This document shows, piece after piece, positions 29,108-41,556 of a DNA stretch of 64,000 nucleotides. The notes beneath the pieces were generated by a model. The model was not told where the DNA came from. It ran no database searches and saw nothing but the letters and a program-made list of their open reading frames with translations. Source of the DNA: Parvularculaceae bacterium (GTDB lineage Bacteria > Pseudomonadota > Alphaproteobacteria > Caulobacterales > Parvularculaceae); assembly GCA_021776475.1 (NCBI GenBank), contig JAJFFV010000002.1, forward strand, positions 1 to 64,000, read 5' to 3'. The position numbers and the translations under genes are program-made. How positions within the stretch are numbered: position 1 is the first letter of the stretch; each line of letters begins with the position of its first letter.

Positions 29108-30460
29108 GTGCGGTTCGATTTATTAGGTTTGATCACGCTGATCGCGTGGACGTTGTTATCACCGGTTGCAGCGCAGGAAGTCTCTGACCCCGACTCACCA
29201 GAAATACTTACGATGCGTGAGCGGGCAGCAATTCGTGATGCCTGGCTTATAAAACGGTTGGACACCGTGATCCCGCAGGTAATGCGCCGTGAAGGTGTTG
29301 ATATGTGGGTTATAATCGCCCGGGAGTATAACGAAGACCCCGTCGTCCGAAGCATGCTGCCAGCGACCTGGTTGAATGCCCGCCGCCGGACCGTGCTGGT
29401 GTTCTTCGATTCAAGAGAAGGGCCGGTGGAGCGTCTGGCCGTGTCGCGTTATCCTGTTGGCGAGGCGTTTCCGGCGGCTTGGTCCCCGGAACAACAACCT
29501 GATCAATGGGGGCGTCTGGCTGAGATCATCGCAGAGCGGGCGCCAAAACGAATTGCCCTTAATATCTCGCAGGAATTTGGGCTCGCAGATGGCACCAGCC
29601 ACCAGCAATATGAGGAGTTCTTGGCCACCCTCCCGGAAAAATACGCGCGCCGAGTTGAAGGATCCGAAGGTCTCGCAATCGGCTGGCTTGAATCCCGTAT
29701 CCCGGAAGAAATGGATGTCTATCCGACGATTGTTCGTATTGCCCATTCAATCATCGCAGAAGCATTGTCAGAAAAAGTTATTACACCCGATAAAACAACA
29801 ACTGACGACGTTGCTTGGTGGATGCGAGAGCGGGTGCGGGAATTGCATCTCGCCACCTGGTTCCATCCGAGCGTTTCAATCGCGCGGGCTGATGTGGAAG
29901 ATGACCCGCGATGGGCCGCAACAAAACAAGAGGACGATGTCATCCGACCTGGCGATTTCCTGCATGTTGATTTCGGCATCACCTATCTCGGCCTCAACAC
30001 CGATACGCAGCATCATGCCTATGTCCTGAAACCGGCAGAAACTGATGCGCCTCAAGGACTAAAAGACGGCCTTGCCGCTACCAATCGCGTGCAGGACATC
30101 CTCACGAGTGCTTTCGTGGAAGGAATGAGCAGCAATCAGATTTTGGGCGTGACGAGGCAGCAGGCTACAAACGAAGGACTGCGGCCAAGCATCTATTCGC
30201 ACCCAATTGGTTTTCACGGTCATGCTGCCGGATCGCCAATTGGTTGGTGGGATAATCAGGGAACAGATCACCCGAAAGGATACCGCAAGCTACAGGCTAA
30301 CACCGCATGGTCAATCGAGCTGAACACAACGCACTCGGTACCTGAATGGGGCGGCCAGGACGTTTTGTTCAAAACCGAAGAAGACGCTTTCTTCAACGGC
30401 GCGGAAGTCGCCTATATCGACGGGCGTCAAACCGAACTACATCTCATCCCGCGTCAATAA
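29108..30460 (+). CDS. Exported M24-family metallopeptidase (Xaa-Pro type)
   Basis: A secreted or periplasmic creatinase/aminopeptidase-fold enzyme. After a signal peptide (LLGLITLIAWTLLSPVAAQ) comes an N-terminal creatinase-like domain, then the catalytic pita-bread domain from about residue 200. Candidate metal ligands are the aspartates in HVDFGITYLGLNTDTQ, the histidine in IGFHGHAAG, and the glutamates in WSIELNT and near the C-terminus. Xaa-Pro dipeptidase activity is the likely family function; substrate is unknown. I chose the GTG at 29108 because AGGAGGG lies six bases upstream; the frame continues to 29084. Confidence 0.82.
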   Translation: MRFDLLGLITLIAWTLLSPVAAQEVSDPDSPEILTMRERAAIRDAWLIKRLDTVIPQVMRREGVDMWVIIAREYNEDPVVRSMLPATWLNARRRTVLVFFDSREGPVERLAVSRYPVGEAFPAAWSPEQQPDQWGRLAEIIAERAPKRIALNISQEFGLADGTSHQQYEEFLATLPEKYARRVEGSEGLAIGWLESRIPEEMDVYPTIVRIAHSIIAEALSEKVITPDKTTTDDVAWWMRERVRELHLATWFHPSVSIARADVEDDPRWAATKQEDDVIRPGDFLHVDFGITYLGLNTDTQHHAYVLKPAETDAPQGLKDGLAATNRVQDILTSAFVEGMSSNQILGVTRQQATNEGLRPSIYSHPIGFHGHAAGSPIGWWDNQGTDHPKGYRKLQANTAWSIELNTTHSVPEWGGQDVLFKTEEDAFFNGAEVAYIDGRQTELHLIPRQ

Positions 30461-30475
30461 CGAGAAAGACAAATT

Positions 30476-31495
30476 ATGGCAAAAGTACTGGTTACCGGGG
30501 CATCTGGGTTCATCGGCAGTCATACAATTCTGGCGCTATTAGCTGACGGCCATGAGGTTCGCGGCACGCTTCGCTCGATTGCAAAAGGTGAAGCGCTCTT
30601 AAAAACTCTCTCGGCGTTCGCTGGTGAGAAAATCTCGGTCGAGTTTAAGGAAGCGGAACTAACAAGTGACAATGGATGGGCTGAAGCGGTCGCCGGATGC
30701 GAGTATGTCTTACATGTTGCCTCGCCAGTTCCGGCCATTCTACCGAAAGATCACAACAAGCTTATCATTCCCGCGCGCGATGGCGTGTTGCGGGTATTGA
30801 AGGTCGCCAGGGCCGATGGCGGCGTTCGGCGCGTTGTGATGACATCATCGGTAGCCGCGATCTCGTATGGCTGGGCGGACAAATTGCCGGAAACCCTCAC
30901 CGAAGACGACTGGACCGATCCGGATAATCTGAAAGACAACACGGCCTATACCAGATCGAAAGCGATTGCTGAGCGTGCTGCGTGGGACTATGTAACAGGT
31001 GAAGGCAGCGGTCTTGAGCTTGCCACCATTAACCCGAGTGTCGTCCTCGGTCCGGTGATGAGTGGAGACTTCTCCGCGTCAGTTCAAGTTGTCAGCCAGT
31101 TGATGGAGGGCAGACTACCGGCGATGCCTAATGTTGGTTTTCAGATCGTTGATGTCCGGGATGTCGCCGATGCGCATGTTCGTGCGATGACCAATCCGGC
31201 AGCGGCTGGACAACGCTTCGCAATCACCGAGGATTTTTTGTGGTTCACGGAGGTCGCCACCGTGCTGCGGGAAGCATACCCGGACCGGAAGCTGCCAAAA
31301 GGGACGCTGCCAGATTTTGTTGTCAGACTGCTAACGCGCATCAATCCTGCTCTCAACCAGATCACACCTGACCTTGGCAAACGCCGGTTTGCATCTAATG
31401 AAAAAGCCAAAAATCTTTTGGGCTGGGCGCCGCGTAAACCGAAAGCGTCTATTCTCGCCAGCGCTGCATCCTTGATCAAACACGACGTGGTTTGA
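30476..31495 (+). CDS. Extended SDR, dihydroflavonol-4-reductase-like
   Basis: An NAD(P)-dependent extended short-chain dehydrogenase. The nucleotide-binding motif VTGASGFIGSH opens the protein, the serine of MTSSVAAI and the tyrosine and lysine of YTRSKAIAERAAW form the catalytic triad, and INPSVVLGP follows. It belongs near the dihydroflavonol-4-reductase / cinnamoyl-CoA-reductase group, which in bacteria includes aldehyde and ketone reductases of unknown substrate. It begins 15 bases after the M24 peptidase gene and may be co-transcribed. Confidence 0.85.
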   Translation: MAKVLVTGASGFIGSHTILALLADGHEVRGTLRSIAKGEALLKTLSAFAGEKISVEFKEAELTSDNGWAEAVAGCEYVLHVASPVPAILPKDHNKLIIPARDGVLRVLKVARADGGVRRVVMTSSVAAISYGWADKLPETLTEDDWTDPDNLKDNTAYTRSKAIAERAAWDYVTGEGSGLELATINPSVVLGPVMSGDFSASVQVVSQLMEGRLPAMPNVGFQIVDVRDVADAHVRAMTNPAAAGQRFAITEDFLWFTEVATVLREAYPDRKLPKGTLPDFVVRLLTRINPALNQITPDLGKRRFASNEKAKNLLGWAPRKPKASILASAASLIKHDVV

Positions 31496-31788
31496 CCGAT
31501 TGGGTGTGACTGTAATCAGATTAATCATCGCTGGTCTCTCCCGGTCAGCTTTTGCCAGCTTAAAGTGTTCTGGGGGTCTCCTGGCGATATGAATGCCCGG
31601 TGCGGCCTTGGTCATCGGGCTAGACACCGACAAACCGGGCCCTGCGAGAGAAATGAACAGCTGATCAGCTTCGGCTATGAGGGTGGAGTGATGAACCAGC
31701 GCTGCCGATAGCGTTTAAGACCTACTAAATTGCGCTTGTCGCAAAGAATAATGAACGTCATTCTATCCGCAAAACAGGGGAAACATTC
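31496..31788. promoter_or_regulatory. Promoter region of the serine hydrolase gene
   Basis: No gene is seen. AATGA-ACG-TCATT, an inverted repeat with 5-base arms, lies about 35 bases before the start codon at 31789 and could be a repressor site. The evidence is weak. Confidence 0.3.
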
Positions 31789-33150
31789 ATGTTGTCTACA
31801 CTATTTTTCTATGCCCGCGCTTTCTTGGCTTCGTTGATCATCTGCTTCGCGCTCACGGCTTGTGAAGTTACTGACGCACAAAGCGCAGCAAGACTTCCTG
31901 TGACCGCGACTCAAAGAAGCGCTGATTGGCCTGCTCTAAATTCGATGACATCGAGCGCGGAATTCTCCAAAGAAGGGCTCGCTAAACTGGAGGCGCGCAT
32001 GACGCAGTTCATCTCTGATGGCGACGCGGCCGGGATTGCCACGCTTCTGGTGCGCGACGGCGAGGTTATTCACTACATGAAGCACGGGATCCGCAATGCG
32101 GAAACCGGTGCACCGATTATGGATGACACGATCTATCGCATCTATTCGATGACCAAACCAATCACCGGTGTTGCGATGATGATGCTGTATGAGCAAGGCA
32201 AGTTCTCTCTCGACGATCCGATAACAAAATACATTCCCGAATTTGAAAATTTAAAAGTGCTTGCCCCTGGCGATGAAGCTGGCAGTTACCAGACTATCTC
32301 CGCCCGGCGCCCTCCAATCATGAGGGAATTGATGAGCCACACTGCTGGCTTCGCTTATGGATTGGGTGGGAGCGATCCAGCCAACACAGCATTTCGTGAA
32401 AAGAAGATCCTTGCCTCTCCAGATCTCAACGCCTTTATTGACAGGGTCGCGGACGTGCCGCTGCTGTTTCAACCAGGTGAGAACTGGTATTATAGTGCGG
32501 CCGTGGATATTCAAGGCGCGATCATTGAACGTTTGTCGGGTATGTCACTGGGTGATTTTTTTGAGACAAAAATATTCTCGCCACTGGGGATGAATGACAC
32601 GGGGTTTTACGTACCCGAGGAAGATTATGATCGATTGTCGGATGTTTATGGATATCATCCGAGAACAAAGGAATTTGGCCCCTATCGTGTGCCTGCGATG
32701 GCTTTCAAGAAAGAAACTATCGCCATGGAATCTGGCGGTGGCGGCCTCGTCTCGACCATGCGGGACTACGCAAGGTTCTGTCAGATGCTTGCAAATGGCG
32801 GCGCACTGAGTGGGAACCGCCTTCTGAAACCGGAGACGGTGAAGTTAATGCGGACGAATGTTTTGGACGAAAACATAAAGCCTAACCTGACCGGCAATTT
32901 CACCGAGGAACAGATGACAGGTCTTGGTTTTGGGCTCGATTTTGGTGTCATCTTTGATGCCCAACTATCTCCTACTCCTTATGGTCAGGGTACGTATTTC
33001 TGGGGTGGGGCGGCCGGTACGTGGTTCTGGATAGATCCGGCCAATGATTTGTTCTTCGTCGGCATGATCCAACGGTTCCCGGCGAACGGTCCCGTCGTTG
33101 ATTTTCGTTCAATTTCCGCCGCTTTTATTTACGGAGCGATGGTGGACTAG
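31789..33150 (+). CDS. Serine hydrolase lipoprotein, class C beta-lactamase fold
   Basis: A lipoprotein (lipobox ALTAC, C25) of the beta-lactamase-related / esterase family. The nucleophile motif S120-M-T-K123 lies in IYSMTKPITGVAM, the second tyrosine is in NWYYSAAVD, and WGGAAGTWFW occupies the third-motif region. The layout matches EstB-like esterases and class C-type peptidases, not a resistance beta-lactamase, and gives no evidence of drug resistance. It stands alone, with a short promoter region upstream and the M16 peptidase gene 174 bases downstream. Confidence 0.82.
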   Translation: MLSTLFFYARAFLASLIICFALTACEVTDAQSAARLPVTATQRSADWPALNSMTSSAEFSKEGLAKLEARMTQFISDGDAAGIATLLVRDGEVIHYMKHGIRNAETGAPIMDDTIYRIYSMTKPITGVAMMMLYEQGKFSLDDPITKYIPEFENLKVLAPGDEAGSYQTISARRPPIMRELMSHTAGFAYGLGGSDPANTAFREKKILASPDLNAFIDRVADVPLLFQPGENWYYSAAVDIQGAIIERLSGMSLGDFFETKIFSPLGMNDTGFYVPEEDYDRLSDVYGYHPRTKEFGPYRVPAMAFKKETIAMESGGGGLVSTMRDYARFCQMLANGGALSGNRLLKPETVKLMRTNVLDENIKPNLTGNFTEEQMTGLGFGLDFGVIFDAQLSPTPYGQGTYFWGGAAGTWFWIDPANDLFFVGMIQRFPANGPVVDFRSISAAFIYGAMVD

Positions 33151-33324
33151 CCAGCCACCCGACTTGTTTTGCGCCCTATTTGGTGAATTGCTGCACCAAC
33201 GCTTCGTGCGGTGTGGGTTGGCTCAATTGACCCGTATTAATGTGACAAAGCCGACAGAAATGGTAGCCTACAGCGCTGAAAGTGATCAGCTTACGTCAAG
33301 CGCAGCGACCTGGGGATAAAATCC

Positions 33325-36174
<2,850 letters not shown>

Positions 36175-36201
36175 TTTGCAACATGAGGCACATCGTTCTG
36201 A

Positions 36202-36584
36202 TCACTGCTTTCGGGACCGGATAATCAGATAAACAGCAAAAGCCGTGGCGACGCCTGGCAAAATGCTGAGCGGGATTTCAACCCAGCCGCGGCGCACGCC
36301 CAGCGCGTTGCGCTCATAAGCACCCAGATAAGCAGAACAATGCCGCAGAAAATGCCGTCGAGCGAATAACCGGTCGCATAAGGATTAACGAACCCCGCGG
36401 CAAAGGTGCCAGTGATATCACCGCTTGCAAGCAAAGGCGGCATAACGATCACACTGAACGCGACTGCTAAAAGTCCAGCCGCAAGGGTGGGGCCCTCGAC
36501 ATCTTTTTCATCAAAATTCGCGGCGCAATTTGGTGCATCATCAGCGAGCCGGGTGCCGGGCTCAGCGGGGCCTCGCATTTGCAA
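36202..36584 (-). pseudogene. DUF2834-like membrane protein gene with a frameshift
   Basis: The first frame runs from 36584 through FVNPYATGYSLDGIFCGIVLLIWVL, typical of the DUF2834 middle region, and then loses family character and ends at 36225. A one-base shift near 36310-36325 picks up ERNALGVRRGWVEIPLS and then GVATAFAVYLIIRS, the expected conserved C-terminus, ending at 36202. So both halves of a small helical membrane protein of unknown function are present in two frames. Either a real inactivating indel or a sequencing error explains this. The start overlaps the end of the upstream gene by 23 bases. Confidence 0.7.
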
Positions 36585-36954
36585 TTGCCTGATTGATTTC
36601 CAGTGCCGCCATCATGTCCACATAAACGCGTTCGCTTAACAGCAATCGCAGATCCGTTTTATCGGCAACCATCTGATTGAAATAAGGGATTGTTGACGGG
36701 TCATTAAGGTCACGCCCGGTGTCTTTTGCCCATTCAAGAATGTCATCATATTGACTAACCTCCTGTGCAACCAATGCATAGTGGTAGACAATGTTGCCGA
36801 GAGTTGGTGCGGGACTGTCAGGTTTCATCGCAATGTCACGACTCATTTTGCCGTGGGTGCTGACAAGCGTGCAGGCGTAGAGCAGCGCCCCTTTTGCGGA
36901 AACATCCATTTTCACATCAGCAGCCGTGATCGCGTCGTCGATAAAGTCATTCAT
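36562..36954 (-). CDS. Conserved-looking hypothetical protein
   Basis: A 130-residue soluble, helical protein of unknown function begins at an ATG preceded by CAGGAG. Sequence features include a basic and alanine-rich N-terminal region and AALEINQAIANARPR at the end. I do not recognise a family. It lies just upstream of the frameshifted DUF2834 gene on the same strand and probably shares a transcript; it is divergent from the GST gene at 37118. Confidence 0.65.
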   Translation of the reverse strand: MNDFIDDAITAADVKMDVSAKGALLYACTLVSTHGKMSRDIAMKPDSPAPTLGNIVYHYALVAQEVSQYDDILEWAKDTGRDLNDPSTIPYFNQMVADKTDLRLLLSERVYVDMMAALEINQAIANARPR

Positions 36955-37117
36955 TCGGAGCTCCTGCAACGGTTCATTTCCTGGTTTCCAGGTGACATAT
37001 CTTGCCTGCGAAGACGGATACCGAGGTGTACCTTACAAGAAATTGGCGTTACCCAACATCGGTAGCTGCATGTCGTGATCGTGCCCAGCGGGCGGACAAC
37101 CAAAGCGAGAGAGCAAA

Positions 37118-37792
37118 ATGAACCAACTACACTTATATTCGGGCCCGCTCAGCATGTTTGGCATGAAAGCGCATATCGCGGCACTTGAAAAAAACCTCGA
37201 TATAAAACTTGAGCTGGTGCCTTTCACTACGGATCATCTCTACCACCCCAAAAATCCGGAAGTTCTCCGGGTTAATCCAAAACGACAAGTACCTGTGTTG
37301 ATCCACGGGGAAGTGGAGATTTTCGATTCCACCCAGATTTTTGAGTATCTCGAAGATCTGGCGCCCAAACCTGCGCTGTGGTCGTCCGGTGCTGAAAATC
37401 GCGCCCGTGCAAGGTTGTTGGAACACAAATCGGATGAAGTGTTTTTTCCGCATGTGATCAAGCTGATGGGGTTGCAGGGTAATTTGAAAGACCCCGTCGC
37501 AGTCACGGCCATAGCGGCGATTTCGGTTTATTATGAAGAAATGGACCGGCTACTGATTGACCAACCGTTCCTCGCGGGGGCATTCACCTATGCCGACATC
37601 GCTTTTTATATGGCGCAAGTCTTTGCTGAGCGGATGGGCGCTCCCATGACGGCCGATACCAAAAACCTGATGTCATGGCGAAATCGGATCACCGTGAGGC
37701 CGTCAGTCCGGGAAGCTACAAAACTGTTGATTGCCTGCCTCATTCGGCAGAACCGGCCAGTGCCTGAATTTTTGACGCACAACGGGAATTAG
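37118..37792 (+). CDS. Glutathione S-transferase family protein
   Basis: A 224-residue GST. The N-terminal thioredoxin-like domain contains LYSGPLSMFGMKAHIAAL, the cis-proline region KRQVPVLIHGEVEIFDSTQIFEYLED (VP and the glutathione-binding DS pair), and a helical C-terminal domain follows (FTYADIAFYMAQVF has the conserved N-capping Asp). The candidate catalytic residue is Tyr or Ser near residue 8-12. The substrate is unknown. Confidence 0.88.
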   Translation: MNQLHLYSGPLSMFGMKAHIAALEKNLDIKLELVPFTTDHLYHPKNPEVLRVNPKRQVPVLIHGEVEIFDSTQIFEYLEDLAPKPALWSSGAENRARARLLEHKSDEVFFPHVIKLMGLQGNLKDPVAVTAIAAISVYYEEMDRLLIDQPFLAGAFTYADIAFYMAQVFAERMGAPMTADTKNLMSWRNRITVRPSVREATKLLIACLIRQNRPVPEFLTHNGN

Positions 37793-37873
37793 ACTTTAGC
37801 GAATGATGGTTACGACGGTTTTTGTTGGCCAAACCGTTAGGATAGACAGTACAGCGTGAATGAGGGCTATAGT

Positions 37874-38908
37874 ATGGAACATCTGATGAAGCGAACTCGT
37901 GTGTCTATCGTCGCCGTCGTCAGTTTTCTCAGCCTGATATATTATGCTTTTGATCCGGCGCGTAGCGCGGGCAACACAGCAAGGGCCGGCGCCGGGCAAC
38001 CCGACATTTTGACATCGAAAGAGCAATCTATTCAAGTTGGTGCAGGAAAACGCTGGTTCCTCGTGCACCGACCTGCACCACTATCACCAGGTGCACCAGT
38101 TGTTATTTTGCTCCACGGTGGCACTGGTAATATGAACCAGGCTTTCAGGGATGTGTTCGGGCAGGGCCTGGCGCAGCTATCGGATCAGAACGGCTTCCTG
38201 CTTCTGATACCCAACGGCACGAACGCGAACTCCGGCAATCCACGCGGCAAACGTCAACACTGGAATGATCATCGAAACCCGTCCGGACAATCCGCCGCGC
38301 CCGTCGATGATGTAAAATTCATACTTACACTGATCGAATGGGCCGCCGAGACACACGGCATCGATAGATCGAGGGTATTCGTCACCGGCGCCTCGAATGG
38401 TGGCATGATGACTTACAGATTGTTGATTGAGGCGCCAGAGGCATTCGCCGGCGGTGCTGCCTTTATCGCAAATCTGCCGAAAGCCACACCGGCGGAAGCG
38501 AGTGAAGGCCAGCCGGTCCCCTTGATGATAGCCAATGGCACGGACGATCCGCTGATGAAATGGGAAGGTGGTCTGGTTGGTGCGCGTGGTCAGCAAGATG
38601 TGGTATTGTCCGCCCCGGCGACCCGGGATTTTTGGATTGCCCGTAACCGTGCCTCCGGAACACCGGATACGCCGCGCCAACTTCCCGATAGCGCCCCACA
38701 AGATGGCTGTCATATTGTTGTGAACGATTATCCGGCAGAAGAAAACGGTGCCAGGATCCGGTTTGTCGTCATGGAAGGTGGCGGCCACACGATACCATCG
38801 CGGGCTGGCGGCCGAAAGCGTAGTGCCTTTATTGAACGGCTGACAGGTACTCTGTGCAAAGATACTGACGGCGCAGATCTCGCTTGGCAATTCTTCACAG
38901 ACAGCTAA
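37874..38908 (+). CDS. Exported esterase, PHB-depolymerase / feruloyl-esterase-like
   Basis: A secreted alpha/beta hydrolase of about 344 residues. An N-terminal hydrophobic segment (VSIVAVVSFLSLIYYAF) acts as signal or anchor. The oxyanion region is ILLHGGTGNM, the nucleophile is S174 in TGASNGGMM, the acid is probably in NGTDDPLMKW, and the histidine is in EGGGHTIPS. The order matches the LpqC / polyhydroxybutyrate depolymerase-like group; substrate may be a polyester or aromatic ester. I chose the ATG at 37874 after GAGGG; a GTG at 37856 is in frame. Confidence 0.82.
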   Translation: MEHLMKRTRVSIVAVVSFLSLIYYAFDPARSAGNTARAGAGQPDILTSKEQSIQVGAGKRWFLVHRPAPLSPGAPVVILLHGGTGNMNQAFRDVFGQGLAQLSDQNGFLLLIPNGTNANSGNPRGKRQHWNDHRNPSGQSAAPVDDVKFILTLIEWAAETHGIDRSRVFVTGASNGGMMTYRLLIEAPEAFAGGAAFIANLPKATPAEASEGQPVPLMIANGTDDPLMKWEGGLVGARGQQDVVLSAPATRDFWIARNRASGTPDTPRQLPDSAPQDGCHIVVNDYPAEENGARIRFVVMEGGGHTIPSRAGGRKRSAFIERLTGTLCKDTDGADLAWQFFTDS

Positions 38909-38922
38909 ACCGAATAATCTGT

Positions 38923-38945
38923 CGTGGCTCTCACTCTGAGCCACG
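38923..38945 (+). terminator. Hairpin after the esterase gene
   Basis: CGTGGCTC pairs over 8 bases with GAGCCACG across a 7-base loop, 14 bases after the stop codon. There is no T-run, so termination is only probable. Confidence 0.45.
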
Positions 38946-39125
38946 CTGACGGCGCCGGTCTTGTCGAAGACTCCCATGAGAAAATCAATTGTACAACAAA
39001 AACAATCACTTAAACAAAGGCAAGATCGCTCCAACTGCTAGCAGCCTGCTGCCTCTAAACAAAAAGCAGAGACGCAGTGTATCACCGTGAAATGAACAAT
39101 CTGGGCTGAATCGGTGACCAGAAAT

Positions 39126-39458
39126 CTAGCGCCGCATGCTGAACAGTTTGATCACCAGCCACACAGGCACCACGACGATGGCGCCGACTGCAATATAGAT
39201 CAGCGCCGTGCGCACGGTGCTCCAGCCGGTCTCGAGGAACCGTTCAGCCAGCTGGTAAACGCCCCGGGCGAGCCCCTCCCACAATTCAAGAGGAGAAATA
39301 CCGGCAAGGGTCAAAACTGCGCCAACCAGAAAACTGGCGGTGAGCAGTAAAAAAACTGTTCGTATCGTGACACCAATACCGCCGCGCGCGGGTTCCGGTG
39401 CCTGGCCTTTCTCAAGGCCGGATGTGTTTTCATTAGCCATAAGAAGGAGATTAATCAT
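39126..39458 (-). CDS. Small membrane protein, DUF6460-like
   Basis: A protein of about 104-110 residues with two hydrophobic helices (VFLLLTASFLVGAVLTLAG and IYIAVGAIVVVPVWLVIKL) joined by LELWEGLARGVYQLAERF. The pattern resembles an alphaproteobacterial family of unknown function (DUF6460 as I recall it). The start is uncertain: ATGs at 39458 and 39440 both lack a clear ribosome site. It follows mscS on the same strand with a 37-base gap. Confidence 0.65.
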   Translation of the reverse strand: MINLLLMANENTSGLEKGQAPEPARGGIGVTIRTVFLLLTASFLVGAVLTLAGISPLELWEGLARGVYQLAERFLETGWSTVRTALIYIAVGAIVVVPVWLVIKLFSMRR

Positions 39459-39495
39459 TCAGCGCGAGATCGGCAACCAGTGAAAAAAAATACCA

Positions 39496-40365
39496 TCAGG
39501 CCTGTTTTTGAATATGGGTCGCAGTAGGAAAAGGGATGGAAATGCCTTGTTTATCAAAGGCTTCCTTTACTTTACGGTTCAGCTCCCATTTTACGGCAAA
39601 ATAATCGGTGCCTGCGAGCCATAGCCTGGCAGTGAAATCGACGGAGAACTCGTTCAATTCGTTGACCTCGATCACCGGCGCCGGGTCCTTGTGCACTCGT
39701 GTATCGGCGTCGATAAGTCCGGCAAGAACATCACGCGCCATACCGATGTCATCGTCATACGAGATGCCAAAAACCATATCGAGCCGGCGGGTTGGATTGG
39801 CGGAATAATTCGTGATCGTACCGGCCCAAATCATGCCGTTTGGGATGATGATCTTCTTGTTATCGACGGTCGCCATCTCGGTCATAAAAATAGTGATGTC
39901 TTTGACCGTGCCCTCTTCGCCGCCGGCACCGACATAGTCGCCGATCTTGAATGGTCTGAAAGCAAGCAACATGATCCCGGACGCCACATGACCGAGCGTG
40001 CCTTGCAGGGCAAGGCCGAGCGCTATGCCAGCTGCGCCCAGCAGGGCAGCGAGGCTCGTTGTCTGCACCCCGAAGGTACTGAGCACCGTAATTATAACAA
40101 CTGCGAGCACGACATACCGCGCAAAGCTCGACAAAAAACTTATCAGCAGCGAGTCGATCCGGTTTGCGCGTGTCAAAGCGCGGCGCACGGCGCCCTTGAT
40201 CCAGCCAGCGACAAAAAGCCCGATGACCAGAATGATCAGCGCGGTTAAGGCGCTGATGCCCCATTCTGCACCCTTCTCGATCAGAAGATTGGCTATCACA
40301 CGGGCTTCTTCTGTATTGGTCGGTAGATTTATCGACGGTCCGGTATTTTCTTGCATTGTTGTCAT
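39496..40365 (-). CDS. mscS: Small-conductance mechanosensitive channel MscS
   Basis: An inner-membrane channel that opens under osmotic downshock. Three N-terminal helices are present; the pore helix is the Gly/Ala-rich stretch LAALLGAAGIALGLALQGTLGHVASG, and FRPFKIGDYVGAGGEEGTVKDI starts the cytoplasmic beta domain, followed by the IIIPNGMIW strand and the C-terminal vestibule. The 289-residue size matches E. coli MscS. The start at 40365 is a best guess among close ATGs (40395, 40356). It follows aroC on the same strand with a 30-base gap. Confidence 0.92.
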   Translation of the reverse strand: MTTMQENTGPSINLPTNTEEARVIANLLIEKGAEWGISALTALIILVIGLFVAGWIKGAVRRALTRANRIDSLLISFLSSFARYVVLAVVIITVLSTFGVQTTSLAALLGAAGIALGLALQGTLGHVASGIMLLAFRPFKIGDYVGAGGEEGTVKDITIFMTEMATVDNKKIIIPNGMIWAGTITNYSANPTRRLDMVFGISYDDDIGMARDVLAGLIDADTRVHKDPAPVIEVNELNEFSVDFTARLWLAGTDYFAVKWELNRKVKEAFDKQGISIPFPTATHIQKQA

Positions 40366-40395
40366 TCCATTTGGTCTTTGTTGAGAGTAATTCAA

Positions 40396-41496
40396 TCAGC
40401 CGCATTGGCCGCGGTGGCGCAACGCATGATCAGCAAGGACGCAAGCCATCATCGCGATCGCCACCGGCACGGCCCTGATCCCGACGCATGGGTCATGGCG
40501 ACCCTTGGTAACGATCTCCGTATTCTGACCGCTCGCCGTCACCGTCTTGCGCGGCGTCAGGATGGAGGAGGTGGGTTTCACAGCGAACCGGGCGACAATT
40601 TCCTGACCCGAAGAAATTCCGCCAAGCACCCCACCGGCGTTATTTGAGAGGAATTTCGGACCACCTGTGCCCGCGCGCAGTTCGTCAACATTGTCACCGC
40701 CGGTCAGCGCTGCGGCAGCCATCCCGGCGCCGATCTCGACGCCTTTAACGGCGTTGATCGAGAGAAGCGCGGCGCCAAGCTCAGTGTCGATCTTGCCATA
40801 AACCGGCGCGCCGAGCCCGGCCGGGACGCCGCTCGCCGCAACTTCTATCATAGCGCCCAGCGACGACCCGTTCTTGCGTGCGGAATCGAGAATGGCTTCC
40901 CAGTCTTTGACAGCCAACGGGTCCGGGCACCAAAACGGATTATCGTTGACTGTAGCCCAGTCCATCCGTTGTCGGTCAATGGTGTGTGGACCCATCTGCA
41001 CCATCCCGGCACGGATCGTCAGGGTCTCACCGTAAAGCGATTTCAGCACCTGACTGGCAACACCCCCTGCCGCAACGCGGGAAGCGGTTTCGCGCGCCGA
41101 CGATCTGCCACCTCCGCGGTAGTCGCGTACCCCGTATTTCGCGTCATAAGTGTAATCCGCGTGCCCCGGACGGTATTTATCGCGAATGTCGGCATAATCC
41201 CTGGATCGTTGATCAACGTTTTCGATCATCAGGGAAATCGGCGTGCCGGTCGTCCTCGGTCCGTCAGTACGGTCATCTTCAAAAACACCAGACAGAATCT
41301 GGACTTTATCAGGCTCCTTGCGTTGTGTAACGAATTTCGACGTGCCCGGTTTACGTGTATCCAGCGCTTCTTGAATCATTTCCGGGGTCAGCCGGATGCC
41401 CGGTGGGCAGCCGTCAATGACGCAGCCAATTGCGGGACCATGAGATTCACCCCATGTCGTCACTCGAAACATCTTGCCAAAAGTGTTGTCGGACAT
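40396..41496 (-). CDS. aroC: Chorismate synthase AroC
   Basis: AroC makes chorismate from 5-enolpyruvylshikimate-3-phosphate, the last shared step of aromatic amino-acid synthesis, with reduced flavin. Signatures include the N-terminal [19 protein letters not shown], the middle [15 protein letters not shown] and [19 protein letters not shown], and the C-terminal [18 protein letters not shown]. The 366-residue length is normal. It is divergent from pdxH, sharing a 60-base promoter gap, and is followed by mscS on its own strand. Confidence 0.97.
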   Translation of the reverse strand: MSDNTFGKMFRVTTWGESHGPAIGCVIDGCPPGIRLTPEMIQEALDTRKPGTSKFVTQRKEPDKVQILSGVFEDDRTDGPRTTGTPISLMIENVDQRSRDYADIRDKYRPGHADYTYDAKYGVRDYRGGGRSSARETASRVAAGGVASQVLKSLYGETLTIRAGMVQMGPHTIDRQRMDWATVNDNPFWCPDPLAVKDWEAILDSARKNGSSLGAMIEVAASGVPAGLGAPVYGKIDTELGAALLSINAVKGVEIGAGMAAAALTGGDNVDELRAGTGGPKFLSNNAGGVLGGISSGQEIVARFAVKPTSSILTPRKTVTASGQNTEIVTKGRHDPCVGIRAVPVAIAMMACVLADHALRHRGQCG

Positions 41497-41556
41497 AATT
41501 TTGCGCTATACCTGTCGTTATGTATGAGTGATAGCCCTGTTCTGGAGAGTTTTCCA

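Noticed and set aside
40969-41556. Long open frame upstream of pdxH, antisense to aroC
   Set aside because: The opposite strand clearly encodes AroC and the conserved PdxH start is at 41557 after a good ribosome site.
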